Part shown: piece after piece, positions 17,800 through 25,490 of the stretch | Numbering within the stretch: the first letter of the stretch is position 1 | Layout: every line of letters starts with the position of its first letter | Translations under genes and position numbers: made by a program | Notes under the pieces: generated by a model | Seen by the model: the letters and a program-made list of their open reading frames with translations, nothing else | Told to the model about the DNA's origin: nothing | Database searches by the model: none | Source of the DNA: Ruegeria haliotis | Lineage (GTDB): Bacteria; Pseudomonadota; Alphaproteobacteria; Rhodobacterales; Rhodobacteraceae | DNA length: 64,000 nucleotides | Assembly: GCF_013377785.1 (NCBI RefSeq) | Contig: NZ_JABXWT010000011.1 | Span: 1 to 64,000 of the forward strand | Direction of reading: 5' to 3'

Positions 17800-18888
17800 A
17801 TGCGAATTCTCTTTGCCGGTGGGAATGGCTGGTTGCCCGAAGCCAGCGGCGGCACTCAGAACAGCACCGATCATCTGATCCGACAAAGTATCGCGCAAGG
17901 GCACGATTGTGCAGTCTATTGCGGGTTCTCAGGCCGCGGCATGTTCGGGTTTCGTATGCGCGCGCAGCGCAAGGTAACGGGGCGACCGTTCAGTGTGGAT
18001 CGCAGCCAGGGCTATGAGACGATGCGCACCTGGGAACCGATCGACCCCGTGCGGATCGCTGCCGCGGTAAAGCGGTTCCGACCCGATATCGTGGTGATAC
18101 AGACCCGCCATTCAGCCCAATTGGGATTGGAGTTTTCGAAACTTGGTCTGCCTGTTGTGCTGTATCTTCGCAACGTTGAATTTGCAGAAAACGAAGGTGA
18201 TGTCAGCGCGATCCCGGGGGCAAACTTCATCGCCAACTCTGACTTTACTGCCGGTGCGTATCGTGATGCGTATGGTATCGACTGCACAGTGATCACGCCG
18301 ACGATCAACTTCGAAGAGTACAGGTGCGAAACCACCAAAGAATACGCAACGCTGATCAACATACATCCAAAGAAAGGCTACGAGGTGGTGCGCGAGATGG
18401 CCCGCGCGTGTCCCGACATCCCCTTTCTGATGGTCGAAGCCTGGACGTTGTGGGATGAATTGCTCAAACAGATCATGGCTGAAATAGACGCGCTGCCGAA
18501 CGTCACCTTCATGAGCCGCACCTCGGACATGTCGAAGGTCTACGGGTGCACGCGGGTGCTGCTGGCGCCCAGCCAGTGGGAAGAAGCATGGGGGCGTGTC
18601 GCATCCGAGGCCCATTGCAGCGGTATCCCGGTAATTGGATCGAACCGGGGCGGCCTGAGCCAAGCGATCGGGCCGGGCGGAGTTGTCCTGTCCCATGACG
18701 CACCGATCGACGAATGGGTGGCCGCGTTGCGCACGCTGTGGTCGGATGAGGCCGCCTATACCGATCTGTCCCAAAAGGCGCTGGACTACGCAAGGCGCCC
18801 CGAGCTCGATTTCCATCGCCAGCACGCAGCGTTCTTGGCGGTATTGGACCGCGCCGTTTCACAACACAACGCCCGCCGTTCCGCTTGA
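17800..18888 (+). CDS. Glycosyltransferase family 4 (paralogue of the gene at 6627)
   Basis: A 362-residue GT-B glycosyltransferase. The N-terminal domain starts MRILFAGGNGWLPEASGGTQ, and the donor domain carries LLAPSQWEEAWGRVASEAHCSGIPVIGS with the retaining-GT4 E-x7-E arrangement. It shares long blocks with the product of 6627-7685, such as YLRNVE, FIANSDFTA, ACPDIPF and GPGGV, so the two probably arose by duplication within the locus. It acts in the cytoplasm on the lipid-linked repeat unit. The start has AAGGGTG about ten bases upstream. Donor sugar is unknown. It is followed after 32 bases by another GT4 gene in the same direction. Confidence 0.85.
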   Translation: MRILFAGGNGWLPEASGGTQNSTDHLIRQSIAQGHDCAVYCGFSGRGMFGFRMRAQRKVTGRPFSVDRSQGYETMRTWEPIDPVRIAAAVKRFRPDIVVIQTRHSAQLGLEFSKLGLPVVLYLRNVEFAENEGDVSAIPGANFIANSDFTAGAYRDAYGIDCTVITPTINFEEYRCETTKEYATLINIHPKKGYEVVREMARACPDIPFLMVEAWTLWDELLKQIMAEIDALPNVTFMSRTSDMSKVYGCTRVLLAPSQWEEAWGRVASEAHCSGIPVIGSNRGGLSQAIGPGGVVLSHDAPIDEWVAALRTLWSDEAAYTDLSQKALDYARRPELDFHRQHAAFLAVLDRAVSQHNARRSA

Positions 18889-18920
18889 GACAGGCCACAC
18901 AAACAAATCGGAGCCAGCCG

Positions 18921-20069
18921 ATGAAGATCTGCTTTTGCGTCTCAAGCTTTCCGGCCCTGTCTCAGACGTTTGTGACTTCTCAGGTGCTGCACGCAGTGCG
19001 GCAAGGGCATCAGGTGACAGTAGCGTGCAAATCCTTCGACCATGGAACACCGCTGGCACCTGACCAGGAACACGATCTTCACAACGTCCGCATCGTGATT
19101 TGGCCACCGAAACGGCCGGATTTTCTGCGGACGCTTCCGACCCGCCTGTCTGATCGCATGGCCGCCCGGCTTGACCGATCCGCATGGCGACGGCAGATCG
19201 ATGCAGATATTGTCGTCGCGCATTTCGGATACCGTGGCGCGGCGGTCGAGCGCGCACAGCGGGGATGGAAACGCCGCCCGCGACTGGTGACAGTGTATCA
19301 TGGGCGTGACGTCAGCGTTGAATACCAGCGCGACGCCATGTCCCGCTTTCGCAACCTGTTCGCCGAAGGAGATCTGCACGTGACCGTCAACGCCCAGTTC
19401 GGTGGGTGTCTTGTCGAATGCGGTGCCCCAAAGGCGCGGGTCGAAACACGGCATTTGGGAATCCCGGTGTCCAAGTACCCGTTCTCTACCCCCAGTTTTC
19501 ACACGCCGATGCGGTTTCTCAGCGTTTGCCGGCTGGTTCAGAAAAAAGGGCTCGGGACCGCCATTGAAGCGCTCGCGCTGCTGCGAGACAGGCAACCCGA
19601 CATTGATTGGCGCTATGACATTGGCGGCGACGGCCCTTTGTTAGATGAGTTGCGCGCAAAGGTTATGCGCAAGCATCTTCAGGATCGCATAACCTTCCTC
19701 GGGGCATTGCCACATCAGAACGTGTTGCGCCGCATGACGGACGCGGATGTGATGCTGGTTCCGAGCTGCACGGCGGATGATGGAGATCAGGAGGGCATCC
19801 CGGTCACGCTGATGGAAGCCATGGCACTGGGTACCCTGGTTTGCACAACGCGCCATTCCGGCATCCCGGAACTGGTCGAACACGGCGAAACCGGGTTGTT
19901 ATCAGATGAGCGTGATGCGGAAGGGTTGTATCGGAACATCCTGTTTCTCGCGCAAGACTCTGATTGGGCGACTATTCTGGCAGATGCCGCACGTCATAAA
20001 ATTCTGAGTGATTTCAATGAAGATCGACAAAATCTCCAGTTTTTGGAGCGGTGCCATGCCATTCTCTGA
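18921..20069 (+). CDS. Glycosyltransferase family 4
   Basis: A 382-residue GT4 enzyme. It starts MKICFCVSSFPALSQTFVTSQV, a pattern common in colanic-acid-type transferases, and has a donor-binding half with FLSVCRLVQKKGLGTAIEALALL and the motif EGIPVTLMEAMALGTLVCTTRHSGIPELV. The glutamates of EGIPVTLMEA form the E-x7-E pair. The ATG at 18921 has GGAG seven bases upstream and is chosen over the in-frame codon at 18885, which overlaps the end of the previous gene. It should add a hexose to the repeat unit from the cytoplasmic side. It differs clearly from the paralogous pair at 6627 and 17800. The next gene is a sulfotransferase about 90 bases downstream. Confidence 0.85.
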   Translation: MKICFCVSSFPALSQTFVTSQVLHAVRQGHQVTVACKSFDHGTPLAPDQEHDLHNVRIVIWPPKRPDFLRTLPTRLSDRMAARLDRSAWRRQIDADIVVAHFGYRGAAVERAQRGWKRRPRLVTVYHGRDVSVEYQRDAMSRFRNLFAEGDLHVTVNAQFGGCLVECGAPKARVETRHLGIPVSKYPFSTPSFHTPMRFLSVCRLVQKKGLGTAIEALALLRDRQPDIDWRYDIGGDGPLLDELRAKVMRKHLQDRITFLGALPHQNVLRRMTDADVMLVPSCTADDGDQEGIPVTLMEAMALGTLVCTTRHSGIPELVEHGETGLLSDERDAEGLYRNILFLAQDSDWATILADAARHKILSDFNEDRQNLQFLERCHAIL

Positions 20070-20156
20070 GACACCCATAGAAGAACCATCCGCCGTAACT
20101 TACCTGAGCATTCTTCGAGCCTGCAGGGCTCGGTTCCAGTACCGGAGGCGATCACG

Positions 20157-21092
20157 TTGACACTTCCGGATTTCATCATTGGGGGAGCTCCGAAATGCGG
20201 CACGACATCACTACATCAGGTGCTGGACCAGCACACGGACGTTTGGATGGCCAAAAACGAGCTTTATTTTTACGATGCGGATGATCCGGTCGCGCATGCT
20301 GACTTCCTCGGGGAAGACGGGAATGACCTTGCATGGCGGACGCCACAAGACCCTGCCTTGCAGGAATGGTATCAGTCCCGTTTCAAGGACGCTCCGGATG
20401 GATGCCTGATAGGTGAGGATACCACAACCTACCTGATGTCCGATGTCGCCCCATTTCGTATCAGTGCTGCAAACCCTAACGTAAAAATCTTGTTCATGCT
20501 GCGCGATCCGGTCCAGCGCGCCTTCTCGCAATACTGGCACCTTCTGCGCAGTGGGCGGACTTGCGTGTCGTTTGAAAAGGCACTGAGCAGCGAACCTTCT
20601 ATCATTTCGGGATCAACCTACGCCCCCCGATTGCGGCAGTTCCAACACGCGCTTGGAAAGGACCAGATACACGTTGTGGTGTTCGAGGAGTTCCGGACCA
20701 ACCAGCAGGCAGTGTTGGATGGTGTTACCACTTTTTTAGGAGCGCCAAACCTGCCATTGGCGCAAGTTGACACCTGGCACAATCGAACAATGTACCCGGC
20801 CCGCGCCGAAACTCTGCTGTTACTGAACCGGATCGGGCGGATACTGGTGCGCTATCGGTATGCACGGCATTTCGGTAGAGATCATGGAATCCTGTCGCGT
20901 GTTGCGCACAAGGCTTACCGCCACTGGTTCCGCCTGGTGGAAAAACACGTTCTGACCCAGCCCCGGCCACCATCCGAGATGCGCGATAAGACACGTACCT
21001 ATCTTAACCGGCATCTGTCGGACCGAAACGCCGGGCTCTCGGTCCTGCTCGGGAAGGATCTGAGTGTGCATTGGCCCGGGTTCTCCCAGTAA
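20157..21092 (+). CDS. Sulfotransferase (PAPS-dependent), TTG start
   Basis: A 311-residue sulfotransferase. The 5'-phosphosulfate-binding loop IIGGAPKCGTTSLHQVL lies at the very N-terminus, and the 3'-phosphate-binding segment MLRDPVQRAFSQYWHLLRSG follows near residue 125. This is the classical Sulfotransfer_1/3 layout of carbohydrate sulfotransferases. The TTG at 20157 is supported by GGAGG at 20144-20148 with eight bases of spacing, and no upstream alternative exists. It is of a different subtype from the sulfotransferase at 16944, so two distinct positions or steps may be served. No PAPS-synthesis genes are present in the window. Being the last gene of the rightward exo group, it most likely modifies the exopolysaccharide. 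Confidence 0.85.
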   Translation: MTLPDFIIGGAPKCGTTSLHQVLDQHTDVWMAKNELYFYDADDPVAHADFLGEDGNDLAWRTPQDPALQEWYQSRFKDAPDGCLIGEDTTTYLMSDVAPFRISAANPNVKILFMLRDPVQRAFSQYWHLLRSGRTCVSFEKALSSEPSIISGSTYAPRLRQFQHALGKDQIHVVVFEEFRTNQQAVLDGVTTFLGAPNLPLAQVDTWHNRTMYPARAETLLLLNRIGRILVRYRYARHFGRDHGILSRVAHKAYRHWFRLVEKHVLTQPRPPSEMRDKTRTYLNRHLSDRNAGLSVLLGKDLSVHWPGFSQ

Positions 21093-21166
21093 ACTGTGGC
21101 AGAGGATTGCAGGACCTGATCGTCTTTGCGCGCAATGGCAATGTCATCCGCAGATGGGGCTGATCA

Positions 21167-24100
21167 TTAGCCTCCAACACGTACATTGCGCGATTCAATT
21201 CTTGAGATTTTCTGAATTAACCACTTTAGGTCTTGGGATATGAACAGCAGAACTGGCACCAGGAAGAGTGTGATCAATGTGGCAAACAACATACCATACG
21301 CAATAGAAACGGCCGCCGGGATCAGAAACTGCGCCTGTTCAGATGTTTCATACAGTAATGGGGCAAGACCAAAAAACGTCGTCATGCTGGTCAGCACTAC
21401 AGCGCGGAACCGGTTTGTTCCGGTGTTCATAAGAGCGTCCATCGTACGCGATGTCTTATCGGTGGCGTTGTAGGTTACAACCAACAGCAGGCCGTTATTC
21501 ACGATCACGCCGGCCAAGGCGACAATGCCATTGGCCGACAGAATGCTCAGCGGGAGATCGTGCAGCCAATGACCCCAGATTGCGCCAACCAAGCCAAATG
21601 GCACCACCATCAAGATTAAAGCAGACTGCAGGTAAGACCGCAGAGCAGCGGCCAATAGCCCGAAAATGATCAGTAGAGCCATACCAAAGGCTTGCAACAG
21701 ACCAATGCTGGCGTCTTCTTCCGCTTCGGTTTCGCCAAAATAGGCGACCTGCACATCGGGGTAGGCACTCAGTATCGGTGGCAGGATACGGGAATTGAAC
21801 GTTTCGCGCAGCGCGAAGCCGTTCGTTACGGCATGGTCCACCGACGCGGACAAAGTTACCACCCGCCCTTGTCCGTTGCGATTGATTTCCTGGGCAATGA
21901 ACCCGGTGGACAGCTTCACAACCGATTTCAGCTTCACGCGCTGACCATTGGATGTCACAACCTCAAGTTGGCCGATGTCGCCGGCCGTTTGCCTGGATGT
22001 TTCGGGGGTCGTCAACGTGACTGATATCTCTTTGTTTTGGTGCATGAATGTTGTGATTTCTATGCCATCCAGCAGGCCTTCGATTTGCTGTGCAATGTCT
22101 TCAACTTCCAACCCCAGGGTTTCACCCAGAGGGGTCATGTGCAACTGTACTTGCGGCTGGCTTGCGTCCAGCGAGGACTCTGCCAGCGTCACGCCGGGCA
22201 CGGCTTGTAACTGCTGGATGACATCTGACGAAATCTTTTGAAGCGCGGCGCGATCAGCGGTCGAAATCTCGACACTGAAATCGGGAAAGCTGCCAAAGCT
22301 GTCCGTAAACGACAGCTCACGCGCACCTTCAATTGCGCCGGTACGTTTCTGCCATTGGGCAAGGATCTGGCCTGCATTGGCGTCCGCAGAAAGCTCGGCC
22401 AGAATGGTCGCGCGACGATCCAGTGCATCCAGTTCCACAGCCGTGATCACGTCCTTGCCCGAAGCGGCTTTCAGTTCGCGCTGTAGCCTGGTGCCGATCC
22501 GGGCAATCCGGGAAACCTCATGCTGAAACAGGGTCTGTCCCAAATCGGGTTCCGCCACATAGGTCACGGTCAGGACACGCAAGGGTATATCGGGAAAGAA
22601 TGCTTGTCGAACGACACCGTTCGACACCGCGAGAAGCGAGCCCGCGAGAATACCGAACATCAGTAAAAGGCTGATATATCTGAGTCGCAAAGCCTGTTGC
22701 AGACAGGGCCGGTATATCCGGGTTGCAACCCACCGCAGGGCCTGCGTGCAATGCTCCGAAACAGTCGTAAGACTACGCCATATGCGCCTGCTGCGCCCCA
22801 AGCCTGTGTCGACAAGATGTGCAGGCAGGATCAATTTGGTTTCAACCATGGAGAACAGAAGTGTAAAGATAACGATGGTGGAAAACTGGGCCAGCACGCG
22901 GGCCAGATCACCATCAATGACGGTTATCGGGTAAAAAGCAGCGATTGTGGTCAACATGCCAACGATCGTGGGCATGTTGACGGCCTTTACGCCCGCATAC
23001 ACGGCGCGGGTGCCCGGACCCCGAGCAGCGATCGTATCACTGACGCTTTCGCCAACAACAATGGCGTCATCCACCACAAGCCCGAGGGCCACAATGAAGC
23101 CAAAGGTGGTCAGGTCATTTAGTGTAAAGTCGAAGAACGCGGGTCCCATCAGGATCAAGGCCCCGGCAAAGCTTACCGGCAGACCTAAGGCGACCCAAAG
23201 CGCAACGCGGGGATGCAGAAACAAGGCAAGGATCAGCGCCACAAGCAAGGCGCCCTGTAGCCCATTCTTTTTCAACAAAGACAGGCGATCTTCAATAAAT
23301 TGGCTCTGATCATTCCAGATATGGAGTGTCACCCCCTGTGGCATACCGGGACTGTTGGCAAAGGACTCAACCGTTTCGCGCGTAGCCCGCGCGGCGGCAA
23401 TGATGTCAGACGCGGCCCCCATCTCGACCGTCAGTCGAAGGGCTGGTTCGTCGTCAAAGCGCTTCAACGCCTTTGGAGTTTCATAGTCCTTTCGAATTTC
23501 GGCAATCTGTCCCAGCGTGATGACCTGACCAGCGGTACCGGTCTTGACCGGCAGGGCCCGAAGGTCTTCCAGCGTGGGCGCGGTTTCGACTGTGCTGACA
23601 ACAATCGGGCCTGTGGTGGTCTCAATACGGCCCTGCGGTGCATCCTGCAGATAGTTGCGCAGGGTAGCTGCCAGATCTGCCCGGGTCAGATCATATCGTT
23701 GCATTGCTTCGGGCGACACTTCGATAATCCGTTCGGGGTGCCACTCTCCGGCAGTTGACAGGCTGGTGATTTCAGGACGTGCCAGCAACGCCTGACGTAG
23801 CCGAAATGCAGTTTCCGAAAGGGTTTCGTGATCGACATCCCCAGCGATTTGGACGTTCAGGACGTCTTCTATCCAAACATCCCTTGTGATTTGGGCTCGC
23901 TCGGCCTCGGCGGGGAAGGTCAGGGCGTCGATCTCGGTTCTGATCTCAGCGATCAGGCGATCGATGTCGGTGCTTGTTTCCTTTTCAACCGAAAAGAAAC
24001 TGCCAACCGCCGTGGAGCGGCTGCTGATGCGCCTTATGCCCTTCACCCGGCTAAGCGCGGCCTCAATCTTTATGGTGATTGCTTCTTCTGTTTCCTGTGC

Positions 24101-24283
24101 TGAACCGCTGTCGTAGATCAGTTCGATCTTCACTTGCGACGGGGGCAGTTTGGGAAAGCCTTCGCGACGAATTTCCGTCAGTGAAAACCACCCCAGAACC
24201 AAAATCGTCATCATCAGAAGGTTGGCCGCAATCGGGTTTCGTATGAACCACCCGATCAAACCCCGGCTTTTGGGATCAGCCAT
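21167..24283 (-). CDS. RND efflux transporter (AcrB-type inner-membrane pump)
   Basis: A 1038-residue transporter with the duplicated RND layout: one N-terminal helix (IAANLLMMTILVLGWFSL), a large periplasmic loop, six helices, a second loop and a final helix bundle. The proton-relay aspartates are visible in GLVVDDAIVVGES of helix 4. The GALLVALILALFLHPRVALWVALGLPVSFAGALIL segment is typical of the hydrophobe/amphiphile efflux group. It overlaps the adaptor gene by eight bases, so the two are coupled. No TolC-type channel gene is nearby. It lies directly downstream of the siderophore receptor gene, so a role in siderophore secretion or recycling is possible, but it might equally export drugs or bile-type compounds. 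Confidence 0.9.
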   Translation of the reverse strand: MADPKSRGLIGWFIRNPIAANLLMMTILVLGWFSLTEIRREGFPKLPPSQVKIELIYDSGSAQETEEAITIKIEAALSRVKGIRRISSRSTAVGSFFSVEKETSTDIDRLIAEIRTEIDALTFPAEAERAQITRDVWIEDVLNVQIAGDVDHETLSETAFRLRQALLARPEITSLSTAGEWHPERIIEVSPEAMQRYDLTRADLAATLRNYLQDAPQGRIETTTGPIVVSTVETAPTLEDLRALPVKTGTAGQVITLGQIAEIRKDYETPKALKRFDDEPALRLTVEMGAASDIIAAARATRETVESFANSPGMPQGVTLHIWNDQSQFIEDRLSLLKKNGLQGALLVALILALFLHPRVALWVALGLPVSFAGALILMGPAFFDFTLNDLTTFGFIVALGLVVDDAIVVGESVSDTIAARGPGTRAVYAGVKAVNMPTIVGMLTTIAAFYPITVIDGDLARVLAQFSTIVIFTLLFSMVETKLILPAHLVDTGLGRSRRIWRSLTTVSEHCTQALRWVATRIYRPCLQQALRLRYISLLLMFGILAGSLLAVSNGVVRQAFFPDIPLRVLTVTYVAEPDLGQTLFQHEVSRIARIGTRLQRELKAASGKDVITAVELDALDRRATILAELSADANAGQILAQWQKRTGAIEGARELSFTDSFGSFPDFSVEISTADRAALQKISSDVIQQLQAVPGVTLAESSLDASQPQVQLHMTPLGETLGLEVEDIAQQIEGLLDGIEITTFMHQNKEISVTLTTPETSRQTAGDIGQLEVVTSNGQRVKLKSVVKLSTGFIAQEINRNGQGRVVTLSASVDHAVTNGFALRETFNSRILPPILSAYPDVQVAYFGETEAEEDASIGLLQAFGMALLIIFGLLAAALRSYLQSALILMVVPFGLVGAIWGHWLHDLPLSILSANGIVALAGVIVNNGLLLVVTYNATDKTSRTMDALMNTGTNRFRAVVLTSMTTFFGLAPLLYETSEQAQFLIPAAVSIAYGMLFATLITLFLVPVLLFISQDLKWLIQKISRIESRNVRVGG

Positions 24284-25436
24284 CAGAGCCGACCTTTACA
24301 GTCACACGCTCGCCCGCCGCGTATCTGGACAGCGGGTTGACCAGCACCTGCGCGTTTTCGGGCAGGGTGCCTTCGGGCAGGAAACTGTGCCCGTCCTGTT
24401 CGAAATTCACTGACACACTGGTGCTGCGCAGAAGATTTTCGTCTGACAGAACATACCAGATCCGGTTGTCCAGTGTCCGCGCGCTGGCGGGTGTTTTCTG
24501 GAGGCTGACCTGTGTCGGTCCTCGTAACACCACTTGTACAAATGCGCCCGGTAGCAGCGCGTGCAACTGGTCTTGCGGCAATTCGATTCCCAACCTCAGC
24601 ACGGGTTGTTTCGTGATGTCGTCTGATGCGGCCAGAATGCGCTCAGAAAACACATCAAACCGTTGCCCGCGATCATTTTTCACCTGTCCGACTATCGTGT
24701 TTGCGGTGATTTGACCGAGGTTCCGGGGCACCAGTTGCGCCCATTCATCCTGTGTTAGTGGCAGATCAATAACCAGATCCCCGGCCGAAATGAGTTCAGC
24801 CACCGGGTCACCTGCTGTGACATAAGCTCCGGGGTACAGCTTGTGCGATGTAATCATCAGCGGGAAGGGCGCGCGGAGATCAAGCTTTTCCAGATCAGCC
24901 CGTGTCGCATCCAATGCCTCTTTGTCAGCATCTCTGCGCAGACGGGCGGAATGCAAATAGGGCTCACGCAGGACCAGCGGGGCGGCCTCTGAGACGGTGG
25001 TGCCCGCCCGTCGGGCCCGGGCCAGTTTGGCCGAGCGTTCTTCTTGCAAAAGGCTCAGCTCACTTGCCGCAAGTTGCGCTTCGGCCTCGGCCACAGCGCT
25101 GACAAACGGGCCGGCATCAATTTGGGCCAGAAGGCTTTCGGCACTGAAGTAATGCCCCGGTACGACATGTTCCGACACCCATCCGATCTGACCGGAAACC
25201 GGCGCAAACAGGCTTCGTTCAATGCGCGGGCGCACAGTTGCGTGCCGGGTGATTTCCGGGGTGAAACTGACGGCTTTCACCGGAACAACGGTTACAAGAG
25301 GATAAAGAGGCGGATCTGTGTAGGAGTCCGCAACGGCCGCTGAACTTAGGTGTGACAGCAAAAATAACGCTGCCCAAAACTGCCTCAGGCGGTGTGGCGC
25401 GCGCGGGTGTGAGCATACATTTGACAAAGATCGCAT
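24276..25436 (-). CDS. RND periplasmic adaptor (membrane fusion) protein
   Basis: A 386-residue HlyD/AcrA-type adaptor. An N-terminal hydrophobic signal (about residues 19-36) precedes a first lipoyl half (VSGQIGWVSEHVVPGHYFSAESLLAQID), a helical hairpin (VAEAEAQLAASELSLLQEERSAKLARARRA), the second lipoyl half and a beta-barrel region (FVQVVLRGP). It links the RND pump to an outer-membrane channel. No lipobox cysteine is obvious at the signal end. The gene lies 53 bases downstream of the siderophore receptor gene, with a strong hairpin between them, so its expression may come partly from read-through. Coupling to the pump gene by an eight-base overlap is clear. Confidence 0.88.
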   Translation of the reverse strand: MRSLSNVCSHPRAPHRLRQFWAALFLLSHLSSAAVADSYTDPPLYPLVTVVPVKAVSFTPEITRHATVRPRIERSLFAPVSGQIGWVSEHVVPGHYFSAESLLAQIDAGPFVSAVAEAEAQLAASELSLLQEERSAKLARARRAGTTVSEAAPLVLREPYLHSARLRRDADKEALDATRADLEKLDLRAPFPLMITSHKLYPGAYVTAGDPVAELISAGDLVIDLPLTQDEWAQLVPRNLGQITANTIVGQVKNDRGQRFDVFSERILAASDDITKQPVLRLGIELPQDQLHALLPGAFVQVVLRGPTQVSLQKTPASARTLDNRIWYVLSDENLLRSTSVSVNFEQDGHSFLPEGTLPENAQVLVNPLSRYAAGERVTVKVGSDG

Positions 25437-25460
25437 ATTTGCATCCCACGTACAATGAAA

Positions 25461-25490
25461 GGGGCACGCATGATGCGTGCCCCGATTTTT
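25461..25490 (-). terminator. Strong hairpin between receptor and RND adaptor genes
   Basis: GGGGCACGCA and TGCGTGCCCC form a perfect ten-base-pair stem with a three-base loop (25461-25483). GATTTTT follows on the plus strand and TTTCATT on the minus strand. It begins seven bases after the receptor stop codon on the minus strand, so it most likely ends or attenuates the receptor transcript before the RND genes. Confidence 0.8.
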
